A stretch of 64,000 nt of DNA from Paractinoplanes pyxinae. GTDB lineage: Bacteria > Actinomycetota > Actinomycetes > Mycobacteriales > Micromonosporaceae. The stretch lies in the NCBI RefSeq assembly GCF_026626335.1, contig NZ_JAPNTZ010000010.1, positions 310,001-374,000 on the forward strand. Direction: 5' to 3'. Every line of letters starts with the position of its first letter. Position 1 is the stretch's first letter. Shown in pieces: positions 32,427 to 39,936 of the stretch. The translations under genes were made by a program, and so were the position numbers. The notes under the pieces are model-generated. The model saw nothing but the letters and a program-made list of their open reading frames with translations. It did no database searches and was not told the origin of the DNA.

Positions 32427-33220
32427 ACCCTGGCCACGATCTCCCCGTGCAGCAGTGACATCCAGCCGTCCGGGTCGGCGGCCCACTGCTGCCAGGCGGC
32501 CGAGATGCGGGTCAGGTCGTCGCGGGTGGCGGCGCCGGTGCGCTCGGCCGTGTCCGCCATCTGCGACTTCAGGATCCGGTCGGCCCACATGCCGCCCCAC
32601 CACTGACGATCGGCCGGGGTCGCGAAGCACCACGTGCTCGACGTCGCCGTCACGTCGGTCAGCCCGGCCGCGTGGGCCCAGGCCAGCAGCCGGCGCCCGG
32701 CGTCGGGCTCGCCGCCGTTGCCCCGGGCCACCCGCTGATACAGGTCGAGCCACTCGTCGAGCGCGGGCAGTTGCGGATACCAGGTGAAGGCCGCGTAGTC
32801 GCTGTCGCGGACACCGATGATGCCGCCCGGCCTGGTGACGCGGCGCATCTCGCGCAAGGCGGCCACCGGGTCGCCGACGTGCTGCAGCACCTGATGGGCG
32901 TGCACAACGTCGAACGTGTCGTCGGCGAAGTCGAGGCGGTGCACGTCGCCGACGGCGAAGTCGACGTTGGTGAGCCCGCGCCGGGCGATCTCGGCCCGGG
33001 CCAGGTTCAGCGCGTCCTCCGTCACCTCCAGGGCGGTCACCCGGGCCGGGGTGACGAGGCTCGCGAAGTCGCCGGTGATCGTGCCGGGACCGCAGCCGAT
33101 GTCGAGCACCGTCACGCCGGAGGAAAGATGCGGCAGCAGGTACTCCGCCGAATTCTCTGCGGTGCGCCAGCGGTGTGAGCGCAAGACCGATTCGTGATGA
33201 CCGTGGGTGTACGTCGCCAT
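32423..33220 (-). CDS. SAM-dependent methyltransferase (ubiE/UbiG-like)
   Basis: This 265-residue class I methyltransferase shows VTVLDIGCGPGTITGDFA (motif I), ALEVTEDALNLA (motif II acidic residue), VDFAVGDVHRLDFADDTFDVVHAHQVLQHV and GGIIGVRDSDY. The C-terminal Trp-rich region (STWCFATPADRQWWGGMWADRI) resembles actinomycete homologues of unknown substrate. Its 5' end is divergent from asd across 112 bp. Confidence 0.83.
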   Translation of the reverse strand: MATYTHGHHESVLRSHRWRTAENSAEYLLPHLSSGVTVLDIGCGPGTITGDFASLVTPARVTALEVTEDALNLARAEIARRGLTNVDFAVGDVHRLDFADDTFDVVHAHQVLQHVGDPVAALREMRRVTRPGGIIGVRDSDYAAFTWYPQLPALDEWLDLYQRVARGNGGEPDAGRRLLAWAHAAGLTDVTATSSTWCFATPADRQWWGGMWADRILKSQMADTAERTGAATRDDLTRISAAWQQWAADPDGWMSLLHGEIVARV

Positions 33221-33249
33221 GTCCCCGACGCTATGCCCGCCGTCCCCTA

Positions 33250-33280
33250 ATGTGGGACAACTTTCTCGTCATGTGGAACA
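33250..33280 (+). repeat. Direct repeat ATGTGGRACA upstream of asd
   Basis: ATGTGGGACA (33250-33259) and ATGTGGAACA (33271-33280) are 21 bases apart, two helical turns, in the methyltransferase/asd divergent gap. The phasing suggests cooperative binding by a regulator on one DNA face. No matching regulator is adjacent. Confidence 0.35.
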
Positions 33281-33332
33281 CGGACGAGTAACTGATTTCT
33301 CCGTACGCAGATCAAGCCGTACTTTTGTCGCC

Positions 33333-34355
33333 ATGAGGATCGGCATTGTGGGCGCGACGGGACAGGTGGGCGGCGTCATGCGGCGCATCCTGGCCGAGCG
33401 CGAGTTTCCGTTGGGTCAGCTCCGTCTCTTCGCGTCCGCCCGCAGCGCGGGCCGCACCCTGCCGTGGGGTGACAGCGAAGTGACGGTCGAGGACGCGTCG
33501 ACCGCCGACTACAGCGGCCTCGACATCGTCCTGTTCTCGGCCGGCAAGGGCAGCTCCAAAGAACTGGCCCCGCGGGTGGCCGAGGCCGGCGCCGTGGTCA
33601 TCGACAACTCCTCGGCCTGGCGCATGGACCCCGAGGTGCCGCTGGTCGTCAGCGAGGTCAACCCGGACGCCGTGCACAACCGGCCCAAGGGCATCATCGC
33701 CAACCCCAACTGCACCACCATGGCCGCCATGCCGGTGCTGCGCCCGCTGCACGACGAGGCCGGGCTGGTCGCGCTGGTCGCCACCACCTACCAGGCCGTC
33801 AGCGGGGCCGGGCTGGCCGGCGTGAGCGAGCTCGACGAACAGGTGAAGAAGGTCGCCGACCGCGCCACCGAGCTGACCCACGACGGGTCCGCCGTGGAGT
33901 TCCCGGCCCCCCGCTCGTTCGCCCGGCCGATCGCGTTCAACGTGCTGCCGCTGGCCGGCTCGATCGTCGACGACGGCCGCGACGAGACCGACGAGGAGCA
34001 GAAGCTGCGCAACGAGAGCCGCAAAATTCTCGATCTGCCGTCGCTGCTCGTCTCCGGCACCTGCGTACGGGTCCCGGTCTTCACCGGCCACTCGCTGCAG
34101 ATCAACGCCCGCTTCGCCCGCCCGATCACCCCGGCCCGGGCCCGCGAGCTGCTGGCGAACGCGCCCGGCGTCGAGCTGTCCGACGTGCCGACCCCGCTCC
34201 AGGCGGCCGGTCGCGATCCGTCCTACGTGGGCCGCATCCGCGCCGACGAGACGGTCGACAACGGTCTGGCGCTGTTCGTCTCGAACGACAATCTGCGCAA
34301 GGGTGCGGCGCTCAACGCCGTCCAGGTGGCCGAGCTGGTGGCCGCCTCGCTCTGA
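33333..34355 (+). CDS. asd: Aspartate-semialdehyde dehydrogenase
   Basis: This 340-residue protein catalyses reduction of aspartyl phosphate to the semialdehyde for lysine, threonine, methionine and diaminopimelate synthesis. It shows the NADP motif IVGATGQVGGVMRRIL at the N-terminus, VIDNSSAWRMDPEVPLVVSEVNP and the catalytic cysteine in NPNCTTMA (C127). The His-containing GHSLQINARF and the SYVGRIR segment follow. ATG 33333 matches the family start; the open frame upstream is leader. Unlike many actinobacteria, no aspartate kinase gene precedes it here. A strong terminator follows. Confidence 0.95.
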   Translation: MRIGIVGATGQVGGVMRRILAEREFPLGQLRLFASARSAGRTLPWGDSEVTVEDASTADYSGLDIVLFSAGKGSSKELAPRVAEAGAVVIDNSSAWRMDPEVPLVVSEVNPDAVHNRPKGIIANPNCTTMAAMPVLRPLHDEAGLVALVATTYQAVSGAGLAGVSELDEQVKKVADRATELTHDGSAVEFPAPRSFARPIAFNVLPLAGSIVDDGRDETDEEQKLRNESRKILDLPSLLVSGTCVRVPVFTGHSLQINARFARPITPARARELLANAPGVELSDVPTPLQAAGRDPSYVGRIRADETVDNGLALFVSNDNLRKGAALNAVQVAELVAASL

Positions 34356-34373
34356 CCTCACGCGCGTACCGCG

Positions 34374-34409
34374 AAACCGCCCCGGCTGTCCGGCCGGGGC
34401 GGTTTTTGT
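34374..34409 (+). terminator. Rho-independent terminator of asd
   Basis: AACCGCCCCGGC-TGTCC-GGCCGGGGCGG folds into a GC-rich stem with a 5-base loop, followed by TTTTTGTT. It lies 18 bases after the asd stop and is the clearest intrinsic terminator in the window. Confidence 0.9.
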
Positions 34410-34497
34410 TGCCCTCGCCTCATCCTCCAATGTGGAAATCTAGGACTTTTTGCCCGAATCGGTGGCGGATGGTCGGTTTGAGGTGCAGAGTGATTGC

Positions 34498-34701
34498 ATG
34501 AGCGACAGTGGGTCCGGCGGCGGCTACTTCTGGTGCCTCCGCCACCATCGAGTCGAGAGCGGCGACGACATCTGTCCTGCTCAATACCGACTTGGCCCCT
34601 ACGCCACGGCCGACGAAGCTTCGCATGCCCTCGAGACGGTCGAGAAGCGCAACGCGGACTGGGACGCCGAGGATGCCCGCTGGAACGGGGAGGTCAGCTG
34701 A
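34498..34701 (+). CDS. Conserved small hypothetical protein
   Basis: This 67-residue protein reads MSDSGSGGGYFWCLRHHRVE, then CPAQYRLGPYATADEASHALETVEKRNADWD. The YFWCLRHHRVE and RLGPY-T-A-DEA motifs recall a short protein seen widely in actinomycetes. It is possibly a SPOR-like or DNA-associated fold, but I cannot assign a function. The ATG at 34498 is preferred over upstream in-frame starts because it matches that remembered N-terminus. Confidence 0.65.
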   Translation: MSDSGSGGGYFWCLRHHRVESGDDICPAQYRLGPYATADEASHALETVEKRNADWDAEDARWNGEVS

Positions 34702-34773
34702 CCGGGGCGCCGGCTTCCTGAGTCCACGCCGCCTCCAGCTTCGCAATCGATCGTTCTCTTACCGAACGTCGCA

Positions 34774-34789
34774 GTCTCCGTGCGGAGAC
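34774..34789 (+). promoter_or_regulatory. Hairpin in leader of the histone-like gene
   Basis: GTCTCCG-TG-CGGAGAC is a perfect 16-base hairpin about 48 bases before the start codon, in the untranslated leader. It could affect mRNA stability or translation, or serve as an operator. Confidence 0.35.
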
Positions 34790-34836
34790 GAGCCCGCAGC
34801 CATTCGCGCAGTCATTCGCAAGGAGGAAACACCCAG

Positions 34837-36525
34837 ATGGCCGCTGCCAAAAAGGCCCCTCGTTTCGCCACCACGGCGGACAAAAACCGCATTTCGCGTA
34901 CGGGGTCAAGCCAGTCCACGAAGTCGTCGGCGTCCGCCAAGTCGGCCGTGCCCGCCAAGTCGGCCGCGCCCGCCCGGTCGGCCGCGCCCGCCCGCAAGAC
35001 AGCCACCACGGCGCGGGCCACCGCGGCCCGGCCCGCCGCGGCCAAGCCCGCCGCCGGCCGCGCCGCCGCGGCTAAGTCCACCGCTTCTCGGACCACGACG
35101 GCCGCTGCTCGGCCCGCCGCTTCTCGATCCGCCGCGGCCAAGCCCGCCGCCGCGCGGGCGACCGGTGCTCGGGCCGCCGCTGCTCGGCCCGCCGCTTCCC
35201 GAGCCGCCGCCAAGCCGACCGCGAAGCGACCCGTGACCCCGCGGCGCACCGCCGCCGCCTCCGAGCCCGGTCCGGCCACGACGACGGCGACCATCGCCGC
35301 GCCCAAGAAGAGCGTGACCAAGAAGACCGCGGCCACCAAGGCGGCGCCGAAGAAGACGACGACCAAGACGGCAGCGACCAAGGCTGGTGCGATGACGACT
35401 GCGAGCAAGAAGACCTCGGCCGCGAAGAAGGCGACCTCCGCGGCCAAGGCCGCCACCGCGTCCGGCGCGGCCGCCGCGCGCAACACGACGGCCGCGGCCA
35501 ACAAGGCGGCTGCCACCAGCTCCAAGGCCGGCTACAACCGCAGCTCCACGGCGGCGGCCAACAAGGCGGCGGCGTCCAGCGCGAAGTCGGGCACGGGCCG
35601 GGCCACGGCGTCGGCCGACCGCACGTCGGCGGCGTCGGCCAACCGGGCCGCGGCCACGTCGGCCAAGGGCGCCAAGTCGACGGCGGCGGCCAAGAAGGCG
35701 ACCGCGTCGAAGGCCGGAGCGGCGTCGAAAGGCGCGGCAGCTTCGAAGTCCGCGGCGGCGTCGAAGGCGGCACCGGCCAAGGCCGCCGCCAAGAAGACGG
35801 CCGCCAAGGCGACCGCGACCAAGACGGCTGCGACGAAGGCGACGGCGACCAAGGCGACGGCGGCCAAGAAGACCGCGACCAAGGCGACCGCGAGCAAGAC
35901 GGCCGCGAAGGCGACGGCGACCAAGGCGACGGCCGCGAAGAAGACCGCGACCAAGGCCACCGCGGCCAAGAAGACGGCGGCGAAGAGCACCGCGGCCAAG
36001 TCGGCCCCGGCGAAGAAGGCGCCCGCCACCAAGGTCGCCGCCAAGAAGGCCCCGGCCAAGAAGGCGTCGACGGCCAAGGCGGCCCCCGCGAAGAAGGCGA
36101 CGGCGACCACGGCCCGCAAGGCCGCGCCCACCAAGTCGCTCGGCCGCACGGCGGTCGAGGGCGCCGCGGCCACCCGCCCGGCCGGCGGCTCGCGCGCGGC
36201 GAGCGGCTCCCGCTCGGCGGTGGCGAAGGTGGCCGGCCTGAGTCCGGTCGCGTCCCGCGGTGGCAACAAGCCCGCGGCCACGCCGACGGCCAAGCGCAGC
36301 ACGGCCAACGAGGCCGGGGCGACCCGCAGCCGGGCCACCCGCACGGCCAACGCCCCGCGGGCCGGCGCCACCGCGAAGAACTCGTCGACCAACGCGGCGC
36401 GGGTCAAGCGGGCCGGCTCGGCCGCCGCCGCCCGCCAGGCCGCGCTGGGCAACACCCCGGCCGCGGACATGATGGACGCCGCCCCCGCCCCGGCCCGCAA
36501 GACGGCCGCTCGCCGCAGCCGCTGA
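34837..36525 (+). CDS. Histone H1-like Ala/Lys-rich nucleoid protein
   Basis: This 562-residue protein is almost entirely Ala, Lys, Thr, Ser, Arg and Pro. Residues 35-130 are AxPAKS/ARPAA-type with Arg as the main base, the middle is KKTAATKA and (A)AKKATAS repeats, and the C-terminal 120 residues are Arg/Ser-rich with a closing ARKTAARRSR. No HU or H1 globular domain is visible, unlike mycobacterial HupB/Lsr2-type proteins. It resembles the basic tail of eukaryotic linker histone and chlamydial Hc2, so DNA binding and compaction is the likely role. ATG 34837 follows AAGGAGGA. The repetitive DNA is prone to length change. Confidence 0.75.
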   Translation: MAAAKKAPRFATTADKNRISRTGSSQSTKSSASAKSAVPAKSAAPARSAAPARKTATTARATAARPAAAKPAAGRAAAAKSTASRTTTAAARPAASRSAAAKPAAARATGARAAAARPAASRAAAKPTAKRPVTPRRTAAASEPGPATTTATIAAPKKSVTKKTAATKAAPKKTTTKTAATKAGAMTTASKKTSAAKKATSAAKAATASGAAAARNTTAAANKAAATSSKAGYNRSSTAAANKAAASSAKSGTGRATASADRTSAASANRAAATSAKGAKSTAAAKKATASKAGAASKGAAASKSAAASKAAPAKAAAKKTAAKATATKTAATKATATKATAAKKTATKATASKTAAKATATKATAAKKTATKATAAKKTAAKSTAAKSAPAKKAPATKVAAKKAPAKKASTAKAAPAKKATATTARKAAPTKSLGRTAVEGAAATRPAGGSRAASGSRSAVAKVAGLSPVASRGGNKPAATPTAKRSTANEAGATRSRATRTANAPRAGATAKNSSTNAARVKRAGSAAAARQAALGNTPAADMMDAAPAPARKTAARRSR

Positions 36526-36544
36526 ACCAGCACCGCACGTCGAG

Positions 36545-36568
36545 GGGTCGCGCCGTCCGGCGCGGCCC
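36545..36568 (+). terminator. Hairpin after the histone-like gene
   Basis: GGG-T-CGCGCCG-TC-CGGCGCG-G-CCC forms a stem about 20 bases after the stop, without a T-tract. It is a plausible actinomycete-type terminator separating this gene from the ribonuclease. Confidence 0.55.
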
Positions 36569-36614
36569 TTCGCGCTTTCCTGCCGGTGTACGTCGCACCT
36601 GGTAGGAATGAGCC

Positions 36615-38033
36615 GTGCCGATCAGACGGGTGTGGGCTCCGCATATCGACTTCGCCGGGCTGCGACGGGAGCTGAAACTGCCGGAGGGGTTCCCGTCCGA
36701 GGCGCTGGCCGAGGCCGAGGCCGCGGCGGGCCAGCCGTTGCCGCCGGTGGCCGACCGCACCGACGTGCCGTTCGTGACGATCGACCCGGCCTCGTCGAAA
36801 GACCTCGACCAGGCCATGCACCTGAGCCGGCGGCCCGGTGGCGGCTACCGGGTGCTGTACGCGATCGCTGACGTCGCCTCCTACGTGACTCCGGGCGGCG
36901 CGCTCGAGGCCGAGACCTGGGTGCGCGGCCAGACCATCTATCTGCCCGACGGCCGCATCCCGCTGCACCCGCCGGTGCTCAGCGAGGACGCGGTCAGTCT
37001 GTTCCCCGACGTCGACCGGGCCGCCGTGGTGTGGACGATCGAGCTCGACGCCGACGGCGCCACCACCTCGGTGGCGCTGGAACGGGCGCGGGTGCGCAGC
37101 CGGGCCAAGCTGAGCTACGAGGACGTGCAGAAGCAGGTGGACGCGGGCACGCCGCCCGAACCGCTGGCGCTGCTGCCCGAGCTGGGCACGCTGCTCGCGG
37201 GCCGGGCCACCGATCGCGGCGCGGTGAATCTGCCGCTGCCCGAGCAAGAGGTCGAGGAGCATCGCGGCGGCTGGCGTCTCGTGCTGCGCCCGCCCCTGGC
37301 CATCGAGGAGCACAACGCGCAGATCTCCCTGCTCACCGGCATGGCCGCGGCCGATCTGATGCTGCAGGGCGGCGTGGGATTGCTGCGTACGATGCCCGCC
37401 CCCAAGCCGGAAGCGGTAGCCAAGCTGCAGGCGGCCGCGAAGTCCCTCGGCGTGCTGTGGCCCGCCGGCGCGCCGGTCGGCACGGTCGTGGCCTCGGTCG
37501 ACCCAGCGAGCCCGCGCGGGGCCGCGTTCCTCGATCAGGCGGCCGATCTGTTGCGGGGTGCGGCGTACACACCGTTCGACGGCACACCGCCCGAGATCAC
37601 CGGCCACGGCGGGGTCGGAGCGCCGTACGCGCACGTGACGGCACCGCTGCGACGCCTGGCCGACCGCTACGCGACCGAGGTCTGCCTGGCCCTCGCGGCC
37701 GGCGAGACGATTCCGGAGTGGGCCCGGGCCGCCCTGCCCAAGCTGCCCAAGGCGATGTCCGAGTCCGACCGCGTGGCCGGCGCGGCCAACCGGGGCGCGA
37801 TCGACCTGGCCGAGGCGGTGCTGCTGCACGGCCGGGTCGGTGAGGTGTTCGAGGCGGGCGTGCTCGACCTGGACGAGCCGTCGAAGAACCGCCCGCCCGG
37901 CGGCACCGTCGCGATCGACGAGCCGGCCGTGCGGGCGCGGTGCCTGGGCGCGCTGCCCCTGGGCGTACGCGTCCAGGCCCGCCTGGTCGAGGCCGATCCG
38001 GCCACCCGCAAGGTGGTCTTCGAGCAGGCCTAG
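36615..38033 (+). CDS. RNB-domain 3'-5' exoribonuclease (RNase II/R-like)
   Basis: This 472-residue protein carries the RNB catalytic motif TIDPASSKDLDQAMHL (D57, D63 and D65 as metal ligands), then GYRVLYAIADVASYV, TIYLPDGRIPLHPPVLSEDAVSL, and the RNB distal block APYAHVTAPLRRLADRYATEV. The cold-shock domains of RNase R/II are absent and the C-terminus holds only a small beta region, so this is the short actinobacterial form. It should degrade RNA processively from the 3' end. Start GTG 36615 is used. Confidence 0.88.
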   Translation: MPIRRVWAPHIDFAGLRRELKLPEGFPSEALAEAEAAAGQPLPPVADRTDVPFVTIDPASSKDLDQAMHLSRRPGGGYRVLYAIADVASYVTPGGALEAETWVRGQTIYLPDGRIPLHPPVLSEDAVSLFPDVDRAAVVWTIELDADGATTSVALERARVRSRAKLSYEDVQKQVDAGTPPEPLALLPELGTLLAGRATDRGAVNLPLPEQEVEEHRGGWRLVLRPPLAIEEHNAQISLLTGMAAADLMLQGGVGLLRTMPAPKPEAVAKLQAAAKSLGVLWPAGAPVGTVVASVDPASPRGAAFLDQAADLLRGAAYTPFDGTPPEITGHGGVGAPYAHVTAPLRRLADRYATEVCLALAAGETIPEWARAALPKLPKAMSESDRVAGAANRGAIDLAEAVLLHGRVGEVFEAGVLDLDEPSKNRPPGGTVAIDEPAVRARCLGALPLGVRVQARLVEADPATRKVVFEQA

Positions 38034-38036
38034 GGA

Positions 38037-38216
38037 TCAGTCCGGCGGTCCGACCGGGGCGCCCTGCGCGGCCGGGCTGTCGGCCGCCGCGCCGGGCACG
38101 CCGCCCTTCTCGTCCTGCTTGGTGGCCGGGTCTTTGTCGCTGTCCTCGGTCATGGCTTCGGGGGACATCGAGCCGGGGTCGGCGACGCTGTCGAGGTCGT
38201 CGTTCGGGTCAGTCAT
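38037..38216 (-). CDS. Small acidic hypothetical protein
   Basis: This frame of 59 codons is too short for the usual cut-offs. It encodes MTDPNDDLDSVADPGSMSPE and continues with Asp, Glu, Ala and Pro to GPPD. It overlaps the MarR stop by eight bases (ATGACTGA), the arrangement of a translationally coupled downstream gene. Composition is that of an intrinsically disordered protein. Function unknown. Confidence 0.5.
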   Translation of the reverse strand: MTDPNDDLDSVADPGSMSPEAMTEDSDKDPATKQDEKGGVPGAAADSPAAQGAPVGPPD

Positions 38217-38643
38217 GCTCCTCGGATACCCGCGAACCGTTCGAGATCACCTGGTGGGCAAGGCGGGTCAGAGTTCGCCGGTCGGCGGCGGAGAGGCCGG
38301 CGACCAACGAGCTGATGTGCTCGGCGAAGACGGCCGCGCCCTCGGTGGCCAGCCGCTGCCCGGTCTCGGTGATGGACACGTGGGTCACCCGGCGGTCGAC
38401 CGGGCTCGCCGTGCGCGTGACCAGTCCGCGGCGCTGCGCGCGGTCGACCAGCCCGCTGATCGAGGACTTGTCGAGGCCGAGGTGGCGGCCCAGCTCCTGC
38501 ATCGTCGGCTCGTGGTCGCGGAGCACGCCGAGCAGCCGCACCTGAACCAGCGACAGATCGTGCTGCGCGCCGATCTCGGCCAGGGCGTTCTGCACGAGGA
38601 ACGAGAGCTGGGCGAGCGCGTCCACGAGGTCGGTGTCGGTCAC
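38209..38643 (-). CDS. MarR-family transcriptional regulator
   Basis: This 144-residue winged-helix protein has QVRLLGVLRDHEPTMQELGRHLGLDKSSISGLVDRAQRRGLVTRTASPVDRRVTHVSITETG, a typical MarR DNA-binding core (residues 35-97). It is divergent from the oxidoreductase across a gap containing a nested palindrome. It probably represses both itself and the reductase, releasing on binding a small aromatic or electrophile. Confidence 0.9.
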   Translation of the reverse strand: MTDTDLVDALAQLSFLVQNALAEIGAQHDLSLVQVRLLGVLRDHEPTMQELGRHLGLDKSSISGLVDRAQRRGLVTRTASPVDRRVTHVSITETGQRLATEGAAVFAEHISSLVAGLSAADRRTLTRLAHQVISNGSRVSEEHD

Positions 38644-38663
38644 ACGACGATCCTATCCGAGAA

Positions 38664-38701
38664 GGTTCGTGGTACAAACTAATTAGTACGTGTCACGAAC
38701 C
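38664..38701. promoter_or_regulatory. Nested palindromic MarR operator
   Basis: GGTTCGTG (38664-38671) and CACGAACC (38694-38701) are perfect 8-base arms, enclosing ACTAATTAGT (38678-38687), a perfect 10-bp palindrome of MarR type. GTAC boxes also sit at 38672 and 38686. The outer arms overlap the MarR promoter side and the reductase ribosome-binding region, so one site can control both genes. Confidence 0.7.
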
Positions 38702-38722
38702 AATATGCGGAGGTGGATCGTC

Positions 38723-39634
38723 ATGAAGATCGAAGCGGCGGTGGTGAGCTCGTTCGACCGGCCACCCGCCTATGAGCCGTTGGAGCTGCCCGAGCCGGTG
38801 GGCCCGGATCAGGCGGTGGCCGACGTGCTGGCGGTGGGGTTGCACCCGCGGGTGCGCAGCGGTGCGGCGGGCCGGCACTACACGAGCACCGGAAAGCTGC
38901 CCATGGTGCCCGGCATCGACGGCGTAGGACGGCTGGCGGACGGCCGGGTCGTGTACTTCGTGGCCGACGACGATCTGGTCGGCCCCATGGCCACCCGCAC
39001 GGTGATCGACACCCGGCGCAGCATCGAGCTACCGACCGGCGCCGACGTCGCCCAGATCGCGGCGGCCATGAACCCGGCGATGTCGTCGTGGGTCGCTCTG
39101 CGCCGCCGTGTGCCTCTGCAGCCGGGCCAGTCGGTGCTGGTGCTCGGCGCGACCGGCAACGCGGGCGCGATGGCGATGCGGGTCGCCGAGCTGCTCGGCG
39201 CGGGCCGGGTAATCGGAGCGGCCCGCCGCCCATCCGGCGACGTAGTCGCCCTGTCCGATGTGGCCCAAGTGGCCGCCGAGGTCGATGTGGTGCTCGACTA
39301 TTTGTGGGGCCAACCGGCGTCCGACGCGATGATGGCCATCCTCAAAGCCCGCGCCGATCGCAGTCGCGAACTCAACTGGATCCAGATCGGCTCGGTGGCC
39401 GGCCCGACGATCGACTTGCCGTCGGTGGCCCTGCGCTCCGCCAACTTCCGCCTGCAGGGCAACGGCCAGGGCGCCGTCTCACCACGCGCCTACCTGGCCG
39501 AACTGCCGTCCCTGATCGCCGAGATCACCGCCGGCCACCTGGCGCTGAAGACACGCAGCAAGCCCCTGGCCGACGTCGAGACCGTGTGGACGGCACCGGA
39601 AGCGCCGGGCGTGCGCACCGTCCTCACCCCGTGA
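38723..39634 (+). CDS. Zinc-independent MDR (quinone-type) oxidoreductase
   Basis: This 303-residue protein has an N-terminal GroES-like half (LELPEPVGPDQAVADVLAVGLHPRVRS, TGKLPMVPGIDGVG) and a Rossmann half with VLVLGATGNAGAMAMRVAELLGAGRVIGAAR. It lacks the zinc Cys cluster, as in quinone oxidoreductases. It probably reduces quinones or other electrophiles with NADPH, in keeping with MarR control. ATG 38723 follows GCGGAGG and excludes the operator-encoded upstream codons. Confidence 0.85.
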   Translation: MKIEAAVVSSFDRPPAYEPLELPEPVGPDQAVADVLAVGLHPRVRSGAAGRHYTSTGKLPMVPGIDGVGRLADGRVVYFVADDDLVGPMATRTVIDTRRSIELPTGADVAQIAAAMNPAMSSWVALRRRVPLQPGQSVLVLGATGNAGAMAMRVAELLGAGRVIGAARRPSGDVVALSDVAQVAAEVDVVLDYLWGQPASDAMMAILKARADRSRELNWIQIGSVAGPTIDLPSVALRSANFRLQGNGQGAVSPRAYLAELPSLIAEITAGHLALKTRSKPLADVETVWTAPEAPGVRTVLTP

Positions 39635-39712
39635 CCAGTCAGCCACCCCGCCCTCCCAGGGGCCCCCGACCCTACGGCGAATCTAGTTGTTTTCGCGCGC
39701 CGGCGACGGGCG

Positions 39713-39753
39713 TTGTCCACAGCCCTCGATACCGGGCAGCGAAGTTATCCACA
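39713..39753 (+). repeat. DnaA-box-like pair, copy 3
   Basis: TTGTCCACA (39713-39721) and TTATCCACA (39745-39753), 32 bases apart; the second is the perfect E. coli-type DnaA box. It lies in the oxidoreductase/panB gap, 26 bases before the 126-bp repeat. The rest of 39635-39712 has no feature I recognise. Confidence 0.55.
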
Positions 39754-39778
39754 GGTGACGCGACAGGGGTTGGCTTTT

Positions 39779-39904
39779 GGGCGCAACCACTCACGCACGT
39801 CGTCGTGGTGGGGTGAGCGTTCTGGACGCGCCAGCGGCCAGCTCACCCCGCCGCGACCCTCGGCGGGAGCGACGGTCTGTAACCCCCCACCCCGCTACGA
39901 CATC
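39779..39904 (+). repeat. 126-bp structured interspersed repeat, copy 1
   Basis: It begins GGGCGCAACCACTCACGCAC and ends CCCCGCTACGACATC; it matches the minus strand at 62996-63121 with 4 mismatches in 126. Strong potential folds are GGGGTGAGC/GCTCACCCC (39810-39818 with 39841-39849), enclosing CTGG-ACGCG-CCAG, and a competing CCGCCG/CGGCGG hairpin (39848-39853 with 39861-39866). A 3' CACCCC can also pair with GGGGTG. It is followed at once by a tandem 18-bp tail. No protein-coding logic is evident. Confidence 0.8.
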
Positions 39905-39936
39905 TGCTTCTAGATCTTCATCTGCTTCTAGATCTT
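39901..39936 (+). repeat. Tandem 18-bp tail of repeat copy 1
   Basis: CATCTGCTTCTAGATCTT occurs twice in direct succession, from the last four bases of the 126-bp core to the first base of the panB stop codon (read on the minus strand). At 39% GC it contrasts sharply with the surrounding DNA. Confidence 0.85.

Noticed and set aside
35072..35773. Open frames antisense to the histone-like gene
   Set aside because: Repetitive GC-rich codons open several frames at once; the plus frame has the ribosome-binding site and coherent Ala/Lys composition.
36545..36568. Riboswitch or structured RNA after the histone-like gene
   Set aside because: A single GC stem at a gene end is better explained as a terminator.
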